From Doryteuthis pealeii (Eukaryota > Mollusca > Cephalopoda > Myopsida > Loliginidae), in assembly GCA_023376005.1 (NCBI GenBank), contig CM042181.1, positions 24,056,808-24,120,807 of the forward strand: a stretch of 64,000 nt of DNA, read 5' to 3'. The first letter of the stretch is position 1. Each line of letters begins with the position of its first letter. The position numbers and the translations under genes are program-made. The notes beneath the pieces were generated by a model. That model saw nothing but the letters and a program-made list of their open reading frames with translations, did no database searches and was not told the origin of the DNA. Of this stretch, positions 1-14,690 are shown in pieces.

Positions 1-580
1 AGGGATCTCACTAAAAGGTTTGAAATTTAAAAATTCCTCTAACCAAATTCGATAAAAGATTCTCTGAATTTATAGAACTTTTCTCCTAGCCCTTGTGAAC
101 AGCTGCTAACGGTTTTCTATATCCGGCAATAATAGAAGCTTTGAAACCTCTGACTCCGTGCAAATGAATAAGAAAATCTGCAATATCCTTAATAGAGGCA
201 GAATACAGATTGATATCTAGTTCAATACACCGGTTTCTGTATATTTGCTGCCTTGCTTCATACATTCTCCAAAGGGGAGGTCTTTTGCTATTCTTGATAT
301 AACTTTGAACATTTCTAGAAAGAGATTCTCTAGATGATTTATGCTGATATTTTTCATGCTACTTGCTTTAGACTTTCTAGGTTTCAAGTGCACTAATTGA
401 ACCCTTTTCTAAGTTTCCAATAACATCGAAAATGCTAAGTCTATGAGCAGGTCCAGAAAGATAGGATACAATGACTGACGTGGAGCATGTGGTGCTACCA
501 GAAGAAGAATACACCTAGCGACACTTTCTGAAGGACTCCTTCATATATTCGGGGAGGGAATGCGTAGGCCTACATCCCCG
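1..580 (-). pseudogene. DIRS tyrosine recombinase, N-terminal part, broken
   Basis: The minus strand around 75-180 encodes a stretch reading DFLIHLHGVRGFKASIIAGY followed by RKPLAAVHKG. This matches the core-binding (SAM-like) region that opens DIRS recombinases. Upstream, at about 440-560, it reads through VARCILLLVAPHAPRQSLYP, the conserved junction between RNase H and recombinase in this family. Frames change between the two blocks. The catalytic Arg-His-Arg-Tyr half would lie beyond position 1 and is not in the window. The enzyme would insert the circular DNA copy of the element. Confidence 0.75.
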
Positions 581-586
581 TTCAAC

Positions 587-1100
587 TTATGCTACGAGGT
601 CTATGTTTGGACGACCGAACCTTCGAAAAATTAAGTTCACTATCTTCAGGCCCAAGCTCCATTCTGTCAACCGAGCTTCTGCTTGGCTCCTCGATTGACA
701 GTATGTCAAAATATTCTTCTTTCCTGGAAGGTGAGCAGCACAAAGGGAAATATTATAATCTTCTGTCCATGGGAACACTTCCCACGCTAATTAACAAAAA
801 TGAAGGGACCTTGTGTCCTCTTCTTTGTTAATGTATGCCATTATTGTGGAACTGTCGCATCTCAGAAGAAATCTTCCCCCTCTGACATGAGGTAGTAGCT
901 GAACGAGTGCAAAATGGACTGCTTTAAGCTCTATCCAATTGATATGATTCCTTCCCTGGTGTTCGCCCCAAACATCTACCACCTGGTGCGTGTTTAATTG
1001 AGCTCCCCGGTCCTTTTCTGATGCATCTTTCCAAAGAACTAGAGGCTCTACGTGGTGAAATAGAACCCCTTTGAAGAAGTTTTCCATTCTTGTCTATGTG
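587..1100 (-). pseudogene. DIRS RNase H domain
   Basis: The open stretch at 791-1087 carries the RNase H signature: an aspartate in WKDASEKDRGAQ, INWIELKAVHFAL with its glutamate, and RCDSSTIMAYIN with the second aspartate. Below it, 587-778 continues with HLPGKKN and TEWSL, the usual DIRS sequence between RNase H and recombinase. In DIRS elements this domain is fused to the reverse transcriptase and degrades the RNA template. Here the two pieces lie in separate frames around a stop near 785, so it is a remnant. Confidence 0.8.
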
Positions 1101-1860
1101 TTTTGCTAGTAAACTATTTATAGGGATCCTTTTTATATTGTCTCTTCCAGGGATCCACAGGTTGTGCACATAGGAAAACGAGCTGAGAGGATCAAATCTA
1201 GACATGCATTCATTAGACCCAAAGGTCTAAGAAACATGTGAGCTCTGAAGATCCTTGTCTCCAAAATACAATCTATCTGTTGTAAAAAAATGGAATCTCT
1301 CCTCTGATGGATAAATTATTCCCGCCTCCAAATTGAAGAGGGCTCCCAGAGACATTGTCTTCTGAGATGGAATCAAGTGAGATTACTGAGAATTTATGAA
1401 CAATCCCTAATCCCGGAGGAGGTCCTGTATGAAAACTACTTGCTGACTGAGAACGCATTGATCGTGATTTCTGACCATCTAGTCGTCTAGATTCAAGAAA
1501 TTATGTACTTGACGGGACCTTAGAAATTCCCCTAGTGCCGATATAATCTTTGTGAACCGGTGTAGAATCAGTGGCTATTGCAAGCCCAAATGGCATAGCT
1601 TATAATTATTCATGTCTCCCCTGAAAATGAAAATTTAGAAACTGCCTGTGACCTGGGAAAATAGAAGCATGGAAATAAACATCCTTCAGGTCCACAGTAA
1701 TTACCCAATCGTCTCTCCTCAAGGCCTAACGAATAGTCCTGAAGCTTTCCATCTTGAAATGAGGAACTACGAGATTTCTCCCAAATTTAGAATCGGACGA
1801 ACTTCCCCCTTCCTCTTGGGAATTAAAAAGGAGCTTCTTGGGAAGTAATTATATTGCTTG
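1100..1860 (-). pseudogene. DIRS reverse transcriptase, frameshifted
   Basis: Minus-strand motifs appear in RT order: FKMESFRTIR then RDDWVITVDLKDVYFHASI (about 1665-1770, the DLKDxYFH block), a PFGL block near 1590, RFTKIISALGEFLRSRQ near 1510-1560, and LNLDD near 1480-1495 for the catalytic box. SHLIPSQ and PSEERFHFF follow near 1300-1390. The catalytic box reads LDD then TAG where the family has tryptophan. Another TAG interrupts the block near 1728. At least two frameshifts are needed to follow the domain. The N-terminal edge overlaps SGVISDEIKKLVEK near 1880-1915. Confidence 0.85.
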
Positions 1861-2400
1861 TTTTCTCAACAAGCTTTTTTATTTCATCTGAAATAACGCC
1901 GCTCTGACAAGACGAAGTGAATAAGATACTTTTTACACCGCTTTGTTCTGGTGTTGAGGCAAACTGACGCTTTAGTCCCTCCTGCTGAAGATCCAAGGGT
2001 CGGAAATGATCTTCTTCCAACCCTTCAAAATATCCTGCTAGTCGTCCCGGATCGGCTCGGATTGAGGAAATATTCCTGACATTTCTCAGATTTTCAGCAC
2101 TGCTGTGCAAATCACCAAAGCATTTTATTTTTCACAAACAATTTCCAGACAAAAGATGACAAACGTAACAGCTTATTTTCTGTGCTTTATTCTTAAAAAA
2201 CATGTCTTTCAAAAAAGATTATGTCTCGCGGAGAACGAGTCTAGAATGGTCCTGGCCGTAACATCCGCCACAGATTTAAATAACTGAGATATAGCCTGCA
2301 CAGCCTCTAGTTTATCTGCTACGGAACCCGAAGCGTCCACATAAGATATTAAAGATCCGCAAGAGATTTACCTAAGCAAAAACCTAGCGCTTGAATCCAA
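1860..2400 (-). pseudogene. DIRS gag C-terminus and RT N-terminal linker
   Basis: The minus strand gives ARTILDSFSARHNLF around 2225-2265, close to the C-terminal capsid-like motif of DIRS gag. After a gap it gives RLAGYFEG and, in another frame, WKKIISDPWIFS around 1990-2030. The latter is the conserved R-x3-YF-x2-W...DPW block that precedes DIRS reverse transcriptase. Stops separate the two halves. It links the gag-like region upstream with the RT downstream and supports one continuous element. Confidence 0.65.
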
Positions 2401-2416
2401 CTTTTTAAGGCACAGG

Positions 2417-2860
2417 TTAAAAAAGTCTGATAAAATTGCAAGAAAATCTATAGTGTGAACCCCTTATCTGGTTTTTACTGCTAGAAGGAGGCATTATATC
2501 TTCTTCAATGTTCTCGTCTATCCAAGTGGGGAAACAGAATTGATCAAAATTGTATTTTGGAAACTTATATTTTTGATTATCCGAATTTCTAAAACACTTT
2601 ACTTTTCCCCTGACCTGCCACTGTGAAATCACTTCTTCTACTCTAATTGCAGAACCATATAGAGGCAGGTTGATAGTCTTTTTCAGACTAAGAACCAATA
2701 AGTGATCTGTCATGTAAGATTTGAATTCTGAGTCTCTACTCCTCTCTGCAATGAGAATATTTAATTTTGTAGCCTCTTTCGAAATAAAAAAATTATATTC
2801 CACAGTTTGTGGTATCCTCCGAATTCTAGTTGATTTCTGCCTAAGAGAAAAGACATTCAA
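2417..2860 (-). pseudogene. possible DIRS gag-like ORF (147 codons)
   Basis: This is the longest uninterrupted reading frame of the element, on the same strand and immediately upstream of recognisable DIRS gag and RT sequence, so position suggests part of ORF1 (gag). The product is rich in Lys, Arg and Ser, has no transmembrane segment or signal peptide, and contains no zinc-knuckle cysteines. I recognise no family signature in the residues themselves. An unrelated chance ORF cannot be excluded. Confidence 0.4.
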
Positions 2861-2870
2861 CCTCTCAATC

Positions 2871-4690
2871 TGAATTTGAGTTCACCTAAGCATGTTTACG
2901 AAAACGAGGACTAATATCATCCCTGCAACTTTTCACTAATACCCTTGGTGTGAATCTCACCCCCCTTTTTTTTTTGCTTAAATATTCAACTTCTTGAACC
3001 CCTCTACTTCATGTAGGAATCTGGAGAGGTATGAAAAAAATGGTTTCCATTCTTGATTTCCTGAAAGTGCCGAGTCGTAGCTCAGTCGGGAAGGACTTCT
3101 TTAAACTGAAATGTGTCATAGTAATGATCCAGTTTAACTTCTTTCAAAGGAGAATGGACGTCATACCTGAATTGCTGATTCATCTTCTGAAAAAAGCTAC
3201 AGCAATGTATCCCTATAATTCTTACCCCCTCAAATCTTTTTTTTAGAGAAAACAATACGAATGAAAATAAAATTCAACGTATGAAAAATTCAAAAGGCAG
3301 AATAAGTGACTCTCCAATTTCTTTCCTTTTCTATAACATTTTTTTTTCTCCAACACTTTCTTACTTTTTTTTCGGTACGGTAAAATTCCAAAAATAGGAC
3401 GGGCGAATTTTCAAATCCACCAGTCCTCACGCCCGAGATAAAAAGTGAAATATATATCCTCTTTGATGAAGACGTCGTCATGGAAAGGGAAATAATTAGA
3501 AGAATTATTAAATAAATACATGTTCATGGGAATTATTTAATTAAACCGAGTATGATTGCATTAGTTATCCAGGTAAGTATAGATATTGATATAAACTGTT
3601 ATATTGTTTACTTCATGATTTTTGTCACTTTATTTCGCATATCATTACCACTGAGTAGAGAGTTAGATGCTTACTAGGTGCCCAGTGAGTGTACAGTCGC
3701 TCCTAATGACAGAGATAGAAGGCAGACGGGGGCTTTCATACGCTGTTTCAGACACGAAACTGAAGATGATTTTAGTGCAAGAGTTATATTGTTTATTCCT
3801 TGATTTTGACACTTGGTGGTGTCAACACCGCAAAGGTCAAATGTCAACAGCAAGCTATTCAGTTTTGAAATATTTCTGAATTTCATAGGTTCAGAGGTCA
3901 AATCTTGTACCAATACTGACAAACTGAAGTATCATCATTATAACATTATGGATAGGTCATGTTTTCCTTTAGATGTCACTCAAGCCAGTTTTCCGTGTAA
4001 AACGAGTTGATCACCATATATATCTAAATTTATTTTACAATTTTTCTTTTATTTACTTATCTATTTTTAGTATTAATTAAAAAATGTAATTGTTAAATAC
4101 ATTTTTAAATCCAAATTTACTTTGCATGATGGCGTCTATCTTGGATTAAGATAAAAATTACTTTCTGGCTTCAGTATTTATTTTAAATCTTCTTAACTCT
4201 AGAACGTGAAGACAAAACCTCTAAATTTAAGTAAAATCTACATATCCTTAATTATAGGGTCTTCTTATACCAACTTTATTGTGGTTACATCTTTAATGGG
4301 TGGTAAACTTTTTCAATCTGTTCTACCAACTGACTAAAAGTATGAAACTTTAATTGATGGCCAACGGCATTGGGAATCTTATTACCACTGTCCCGTTTGT
4401 TCGGCCACGCAAGTAAACGCTTCGTTTAATCGGTAAAGTAATAACACGCATGTCACGCTCCACCTAAATAAATTTCAATGAGTTGGCTTTGGAGTTTTGC
4501 TATAGTTTCAAACTGCAGCGGCGTAAAATCAACTTTTTTCAGATTATCATTGAAAAAGTAATTTATTGAAGGACTTTTCATTTAAATAACTTTTTTTTAT
4601 CGAAACGAATTTTTACTGGAACAAGATGACAACAGTAGATATAAAATAATCTTAGACAGAACAAGGTTTAAGTGTAGAATATCTTTTAGA
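2871..4690. other. AT-rich intergenic stretch
   Basis: No gene or transposon domain recognised. A string resembling a tRNA A box (3072-3084) stands alone without a B box. Two about 35-bp stretches around 3594 and 3780 resemble each other, suggesting a decayed duplication of roughly 185 bp. Confidence 0.5.
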
Positions 4691-4696
4691 TATAAT

Positions 4697-4795
4697 GTAA
4701 TGTAGGCATTTTAGATAAAACCATGTAATGTAGGCATTTTAGATAAAACCATGTAATGTAGGCATTTTAGATAAAACCATGTAATGTAGGCATTT
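4697..4795. repeat. 28-bp minisatellite, about 3.5 copies
   Basis: The string GTAATGTAGGCATTTT recurs at 4697, 4725, 4753 and 4781, exactly 28 bp apart, with AGATAAAACCAT between copies. Units are identical over the readable length, which indicates recent expansion. Confidence 0.97.
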
Positions 4796-4799
4796 TTCT

Positions 4800-8390
<3,591 letters not shown>

Positions 8391-8394
8391 CATC

Positions 8395-9000
8395 CAGCGA
8401 GAATCAACTTCGCTATTCAGTAGTAATTCATTTGCGAGACGAGCTTGCTAGCAATTACACCAGGACGGGACGCCCTTATTCTCCACGCAATCCGTTCGCT
8501 ACGCGTAGGATATGACCCAAGCTCGCAAGTATAAGTAATCCAGCGGGGATCACATTTGTTATTCAGTAATAATTGATCGGCGAGGCAATCTTCTTCACCA
8601 TTACACCACAATAACACGCTCTTTTCAAACCAGTTTGTCACGTGTGCAATGTGACCTAAGATCACAAGTATGAGTATACAGCGAAAATCAAAAAATTACC
8701 ATTACACCACGACGGGACACCATCATTATTTACTCAACACGTTAACCAAGAGTAGGATGTGGCACAAGGCCGCAGGTATGGGGCATACAGCGTAGATCGA
8801 ACTCGCTATGCAGTAGCAATGGATCTGCGAGACTAGTTTGCTACACCACAGTGGGTTGCATTCCTTATTTACCTGAATCGTTCACCACGGGTAGGATGTG
8901 ACAAAAGTTCGCAAGTGTGGGGAATCCAGCGAGAATTGAACTCGCTATTCATTAGTATCTGTGAAACTAGCTTGCTAACCCCGATCGGACGCTTCTAATA
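8395..9000 (-). repeat. tandem array of tRNA-like (SINE-head) units, about 140 bp each
   Basis: The string CAGCG plus a B-box-like complement recurs at about 8395, 8540, 8679, 8788 and 8927, spaced 145, 139, 109 and 139 bp. Each unit, read on the minus strand, has an A-box-like GTGTAATGGTTAGCAAGC and, about 45 bp further on, a B-box-like GAGTTCGATTCTCGCTGG, as in tRNA genes and tRNA-derived SINEs. The third unit has lost its middle. A shared spacer with TAGGATGTGACAC-like sequence joins the units, showing true tandem amplification. Single dispersed relatives occur near 40308, 46400 and 51350. Confidence 0.85.
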
Positions 9001-9341
9001 TTTTGAATGTAAAAAATAAATTCCTAAAATAGACTAACTAGAAATTCATCTATTACCATATATGAATTCCTAGCGATTTTTTTAAATTTGATGAGAATTT
9101 GCTCAATTATTTTCCTCTTTTCTCTCTCACTCACTGGTGTTCTTAAAATCATTTCACTCCGGTCATAGACGGGGTACTCCTGCTAGTGATATATATTTTG
9201 GCAAGATTTTATGGATATAGAAATAGAAAAATAGTTTCAAACTGTGCACAAGGTGGGTTAAAAAAGTATCGAGCCTAAAACTGTATTTACTAAGACGAAA
9301 GTAAATATTATGAGGTCGTGCTGACAACACGGACTCACGGA

Positions 9342-9369
<28 letters not shown>
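9342..9369. repeat. (CT)n microsatellite
   Basis: Uninterrupted CT dinucleotides. Confidence 0.97.
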
Positions 9370-9372
<3 letters not shown>

Positions 9373-9409
9373 AAATCATTGGCTAATTAATGCTAACAAC
9401 AATGCATAT

Positions 9410-9830
9410 TATATGTAATGGCAGGTCTTCCACACGGCATCTAGAATCCGCACAGAGCTTACTGATGTAGGTTTTGCTGGTGGGCATACACTGGTGTGTT
9501 CATGTGTAGATGTCCACAGAAGAACCTTACCAGAGTTCGTCCTTGCTTCTTTATCAAGTTTTATTCATTTTAATTGGATGGTTTGTGTGATAAGAGGCAA
9601 GTGGTCTTACAGCTGTTCTTTTGTGGGATGCTGCTTCCAAGATTTGTTAGAGCACACATCATACTTGTGTAGTTCCCATCTAGCTTTTTCCCTATGCGTT
9701 CCGTTAAAGTTTAAGTAGTGGAGCCATACAGCAGCACTGACAAGGCTACATCTTGGAAGAATTCTCGCTTTATCTGATCTGAGAGACCAGATTTCCATTT
9801 GATCGATAATCTGTCTATAGTAGTCCATCA
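9410..9830 (-). mobile_element. LINE family L-B, 3' fragment
   Basis: The minus strand, across frameshifts, encodes the C-terminal part of a non-LTR reverse transcriptase: IWKSGLSDQIKREFFQDVAL-like sequence near 9760-9800, LLYGSTT near 9740, KKLDGNY near 9690, and KTYISKLCADSRCRVEDLP near 9425-9480. The same blocks occur in the plus-strand copy at 29390-30520, so both belong to one family. The 5' part is missing, the usual outcome of incomplete reverse transcription. It abuts a tRNA-like head on its 5' side. Confidence 0.8.
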
Positions 9831-9916
9831 CCCTCGACCAGGATTGAACCTGCAACCTAGAGATGATTGTCACTTAGAACTGTCTTAACCCATCGCCTTT
9901 ATCCATTACGCCATGT
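9830..9916 (-). repeat. tRNA-derived SINE head
   Basis: The minus strand has TGGCGTAATGGATAAAGGCG (A box and D-arm) and, about 45 bp further on, GGTTGCAGGTTCAATCCTGG (B box and T-arm). The D-arm resembles arginine tRNA genes. The anticodon arm is degenerate, so this is a pol III promoter relic and not a working tRNA. It sits exactly at the truncated 5' edge of the L-B LINE fragment. Confidence 0.75.
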
Positions 9917-10272
9917 ATCTAATTGGATGCCTGCTAAGAAATACCCGAAGAAGGTCGGAGGGCACATCGACCGAATCATTGTACAGATAACAATGAAGAT
10001 GAGGACAATAGTCCGAATAATCCAAATAATACTAATATAGGGTTCTATTTCACTACTTACTCATCAACATTCAAACAAATAGCTAACTTACAAACAAATC
10101 ATGCTGAAAGCACCGGTTTCACTCAGATTACCGAAATTAAGCCGACATAAGTAAACATGCTTAGTACTCAAATGAGTGTCACTTAGTAACAACAGGCATT
10201 GTAATGAGGCTTCTGTACCAGACTAAGCAAGGACTTAGTAAATAACAACATTCAACATATAGCTGGCCATGC

Positions 10273-10305
10273 AAAAAAAAAAAAAAAAAAAAACAAAAAA
10301 ACAAT
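10273..10305. repeat. poly(A) tract
   Basis: About 20 adenines followed by a C-interrupted A run. No identifiable element ends here. Confidence 0.8.
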
Positions 10306-10440
10306 GCTCTGACTTTATTTGTTCGACCATTTATGAGATTAAAACATTTTCATTTACTATCAAAGTCTCTATCTAACCAAAAACAATACCCTTTGTAATA
10401 TGATAAACCTTCCTGGAAGGTCAATATCACATAATTTCCG

Positions 10441-10592
10441 TTGGGTCCAAATATTACTGAAAAATAGAAAGTGACACGGATTTTTATTTTTGCCATAGTT
10501 ATTGACTTGACCTTGAGTGGTCAATTCAATAACTATGGCAAAAATAAAATCCGTGTGACTCTCTATTTTTCTGGAATATTTGGACCTACACA
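10441..10592. repeat. long imperfect inverted repeat (hairpin, arms about 70 bp)
   Basis: The left arm (about 10441-10509) and right arm (about 10521-10592) are near-perfect reverse complements around a spacer of about 11 bp. They share TTTGCCATAGTTATTGA and CACGGATTTTATTTT in opposite orientations, plus TCCAAATATT at the outer ends. This could be a MITE or a fold-back element. No coding capacity. Confidence 0.92.
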
Positions 10593-10599
10593 ATTTGGT

Positions 10600-11365
10600 A
10601 TAGGGAATATTTAATCAAGGAATTCAAACCATCTGCTTTTCAGATCAGTATGCAAACTTTGTTGGGAAAAAAAGTGATTAAGTAGACAGTGCCACCAAAA
10701 GAACAATCAATTAACTTCCTCTTTTCTTTCTAAGCTTTAAAGATGCGACGGCTACAATAAAATTTTCTTTGTCGGGTCCTTGTTGGGTTGGGTAGGTGAA
10801 GGATTTTGGTTCCTGCCAATATTAAGAAGGGAAAGCAAATAGAATTTATACAGATGCCACAAACTAGAGAATCGATATCCACGTATTGATTTTTTGATAT
10901 TATAAAAATAGATTTGTCTGTGGCAAGTCATTTTGGTTTGTTTTTACACCTAACTCTGTATATTGTTCGCACACCTTTGTGTTGACTATCCTCATTGGGC
11001 CGAACCCAGTCAGTTTACTTTCTGAATTATAAATTAAAGATACAATTAACTGACTCTTCTGGTGAAATTTATCATGAGAAAGAATTACATTTCTACATCA
11101 TCAGTAGAGTTCATAATATGATACCTCGTGTTACCATAACAACGAAATTTCTCAGTCTCCATTAAGACCATTTTTAAAAGACCGATATGATATTATATAC
11201 ATATGCTACAGAAATAAACAGTTGTGTAACCAATGAAGCCTTCATCAGATGATGATTCTGTGGTTAGACATGCATCGTTGAAACTAACACACAACACCCC
11301 AGAGGTATCTTACAATACAATCAGTATTTCCGTCATATCGTGCGAATACCAGATGAAGAACCAGT

Positions 11366-11370
<5 letters not shown>
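10600..11370. other. AT-rich intergenic stretch
   Basis: Nothing recognised. It contains only short chance ORFs. Confidence 0.5.

Positions 11371-11416
<46 letters not shown>
11371..11416. repeat. (TA)n microsatellite
   Basis: Uninterrupted TA run. The ORF at 11233-11580 that reads through it as alternating Tyr-Ile is an artefact. Confidence 0.97.
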
Positions 11417-11417
<1 letters not shown>

Positions 11418-12298
11418 CCGTTTATTGTATTCCCAACTTTCCAGCATTGATGTAAGATTTAAATTGACTAGGCCAATTACAATGAACGAAAAAAGAAACG
11501 ATGATTCAATTAAGTTTAATCATATGACGATACAACGGCAAATGCATTGGAAAGCCGAGACAACATTCTACATACTTTAAATTCAAGCTACAAGTTTTAA
11601 AAAATGTTCCCCTGTACCGATTGACAATAGGATCCTGTATACTGTGGTGAAATCAGGACATTTGGACACCTTCAGTTAATTTACAACTGTGGTATGAAAT
11701 TTTTGTCGTTATCGACAGATGACCAATATATGGTGTAACTATATTTAAATGGGGAAAATTTAAAAGAGCCTCTAACTACAAAACAGGTAATGAATTTTAC
11801 CTTCTCTGCGTAGAATAGAAGCTGGCTCTTACTACATACCCTATTGCTGAATAATTGCTAAACCAGAAATACTGAATGGGTGTACATACAAAAATAAATG
11901 ACAACTTAATCGCAAATTGTTTGTTCATTTTTTGTCCCACCCTATGCCAATTCATTGTTATTGTATCTATTTATTTCTCGCAATACTCTCTCTAACAGAG
12001 GTATTTTGACGATCCTATCGGTGAAACCTGGGTAGTAAGCTTCTGGTTTTTTTATTCGGTTCTTTAATTCGGATATGAACCACTTTTAAATGTTTGTTGT
12101 ATTGCGACTCGTTCGGATTTATACTTTTTCCAACCAATCATCTTTTGTTATATTAGAAAATCAAAGAACATGCATTTTTGTTTGCAATTTCATTTTTTGT
12201 AGCTTAGAAAAATTAATGTAAGGAAAAGAATTTTACTTCATTTATGAAAGATGCTGCCGTTGACTTCAAGCTTTTATTCGTTAGACTTTTGGTACACA

Positions 12299-12301
<3 letters not shown>

Positions 12302-12377
<76 letters not shown>

Positions 12378-12398
12378 GACAGACAGAGACAGAGAGAA
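12302..12398. repeat. (TA)n-(GA)n compound microsatellite
   Basis: TA run followed by GA with CAGA interruptions, the same compound order as at 5628-5727. Confidence 0.97.
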
Positions 12399-12542
12399 AA
12401 GATATATCCAGATCATTTTTTTTAATTGTTATCACGAGCTTTTAGTGTTACTAGCGGTTTCACAATTTTTTTTTATGATCTTCAGACAGTTTTATAGATC
12501 TATTAACAAATTTATTATTACATTGATATTGCAAACTAATTA

Positions 12543-12544
<2 letters not shown>

Positions 12545-12577
<33 letters not shown>
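12545..12577. repeat. (TA)n microsatellite
   Basis: Uninterrupted TA run, 150 bp after the previous compound tract. Confidence 0.97.
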
Positions 12578-12579
<2 letters not shown>

Positions 12580-12599
12580 CTGGCACATATTTTAATCAT

Positions 12600-14690
12600 G
12601 AAATATTAACCTTCATATGAAATCTATTAATTTCATGTTTAGAAAATAAAAGTTGCACAGATATGTCAGGAGGTATTTATTTTTCTGACCTCCCATCAGG
12701 CCACATTAACACAATGTCTTTTTACGTGGGGAGTCACACACAAACCAAAGTTCATGAGATGGCCAATGCTGAAAATGTGTGATTCCATCAGCATTCCCTT
12801 TTTGTGGTGTCTTAGACACCCATTAATAAACCTAATCCTGCCAATTTTATGCGATGGACAGGTTCTGCCTGAGGGAATAGCTCAGTGGGGCTACGCAAAG
12901 TAATTTGCCTCATTCATCTGATCAGAAGCAGATCCTAAACAAGGTAGATATGTCTGGGGGTATGTAGGGTGCTGCCCATCCGAAAACCGCTGTTAAAGAC
13001 TGGCTTCATTAGGTGGGAGCGATCATTTTGGTATCAATATTATTCATCTATCATACACTGGCTACATCCCCTACAGAGAGAATTTTCTTTTAATATATTG
13101 GATCATTAAAAATAGATAGCATGACTAAGTACAAAATAAAACCATAAAATTGTGCAAAATATTTGTATTGAGAAAAGTTACACGAAACTATAATTGTTTG
13201 CAAATAATTATTATCACATGATAGTTTTGAAAGCATAAACTACATGTAAAACCAATCAACCAATTTATTTATCGCCCAACAGTCGAGATATCATCACTTT
13301 ATTATCGGAGTTGATCATCTGTATTGATTCAAAGTCTAAATTTAGGACTAATTTCTTTAATTTTAAAAAATACCAGTTTTATGTATATTAGTTTTAATTT
13401 TAAAATTCAGCCATTTCTTTATCCCACATCGTATACTACTTAAAATTAACTTTTCTAACCTCTTATTATCTTTTTTAATAGTGCAACGCATTGGGATATC
13501 ACATTTAAAAGTAAACTGGCGCAATTTCTATTAGTCTTTTGACAAGGCCGTGGAAGGGCGAACTTGATGCTTTACAAGGCTGTAAGTTTCCCCACAATTA
13601 ACCTAAATATTTAGAATGAACAGAAGTAGTTTTAGGCTTATTAGTTTGTTTTGTTTTTGTTGTTTTGTTTTTGTTGTTGATTTTTTGTTTTATTTTTTTC
13701 CTTTTTTTGCTCGATATTTCAATCCATTTCTTGTTTTTGGTTCTACCACAAAATCCAAGATAAGATTCTTTGAATCAATTTTATTCTTATTACTCCTCTT
13801 TCCACTGATGATTAATCTGGTAGTTATGGTTTCGAATTCTATAGCAACGTCGTATCTGTCACAAGAGCTTTTTTTCTGGGTGGAAACTCTCACACAATGA
13901 CTTCTTTGTTTTCCCAGTTAGGTCAGGGTTAAGTTACTGTGCCATTTTTCGCTAACCGACTGAAGGGGTGCATTTGGTATCAGTCGTACTCCTCGTCGGT
14001 CAAAATATGACGTAAGATTCGCACTATATTGAACGAGGCATTGAATGCTGATTACTTATGCGAATCCAGGGTGGGTTTAGGTTTCTATCTTACTGAATGG
14101 GGTTTTATCATTCTATTTTATTATTTATTTATTTATTGCAGTTGTTACTTAGCGTTAGATTTCCTTAAGGGATCGATTTCATTTCATTTGGTCGTAAATG
14201 TTGTTCATCCTGAAGAGAGTGATATTCACACCCACTTAAGAACCGGTTTCAACTAGATTAATCAACAATCTTTATGCCCATTTCCTCTATCTACTTCTGT
14301 CTTCTCTTTCTCTATCTACTTCTGTCTTCTCTTTATACTTCTATCTTCTCTATCCACTTTTTCCTTTTTTATATTCAGCATCTCTTGACATCTCTCTCCA
14401 GCTCTGTTCATAAATGAGTCCACCCCAATAATGTATAAAATGTTAATTTTCTTTGAAACCAAAGATACTAAACTTTTATAATTTCTTGTTAAATATTATA
14501 CTATTAAAACGGATATTATTAGGTATTATTTAATCTCAAATTTTACTGACTTAAAACAGTGACCCAAATAAAATTGCCTCGTCTGTTAACAAAAAATAAG
14601 ATTGCATAAATATATTAGGTATATACTTATTTTTGGACAGTTACATATTCGTACTTTTACTAGCTATAAAGTTTAATTATAATATGGGAA
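12600..14690. other. intergenic stretch, possible decayed SINE at 12650-13030
   Basis: 12650-13030 is less AT-rich than its surroundings and has an A-box-like AATAGCTCAGTGGGGCTA near 12885 but no convincing B box. It may be an old short interspersed repeat. The rest, including the T-rich ORF at 13616-13900, shows no family signature. Confidence 0.35.

Larger units (their letters stand above)
1..2870 (-). mobile_element. DIRS-type tyrosine-recombinase retrotransposon, degraded
   Basis: Reading the minus strand from high to low coordinates gives gag-like sequence, reverse transcriptase, RNase H and the start of a tyrosine recombinase. This is the order typical of DIRS elements, which integrate with a recombinase instead of a DDE integrase. 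Conserved stretches are recognisable in each domain, but the frame changes repeatedly and stop codons interrupt it, so no single protein can be made. The window begins inside the recombinase, so the 3' end and terminal repeats are not visible. A Ngaro or PAT relative is possible; the DIRS-group placement is confident, the exact clade is not. Confidence 0.85.

Noticed and set aside
3060..3110. A-box-like TAGCTCAGTCGG on the plus strand
   Set aside because: No B box at the expected distance and no SINE body; likely chance or a tiny remnant.
8395..9000. CRISPR-like array
   Set aside because: Units are about 140 bp, diverged, tRNA-derived and without unique spacers; the genome is eukaryotic.
12244..12609. 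121-codon ORF and its minus-strand partner
   Set aside because: Length comes from two (TA)n tracts and a (GA)n tract translated as Tyr-Ile and Arg-Glu repeats.
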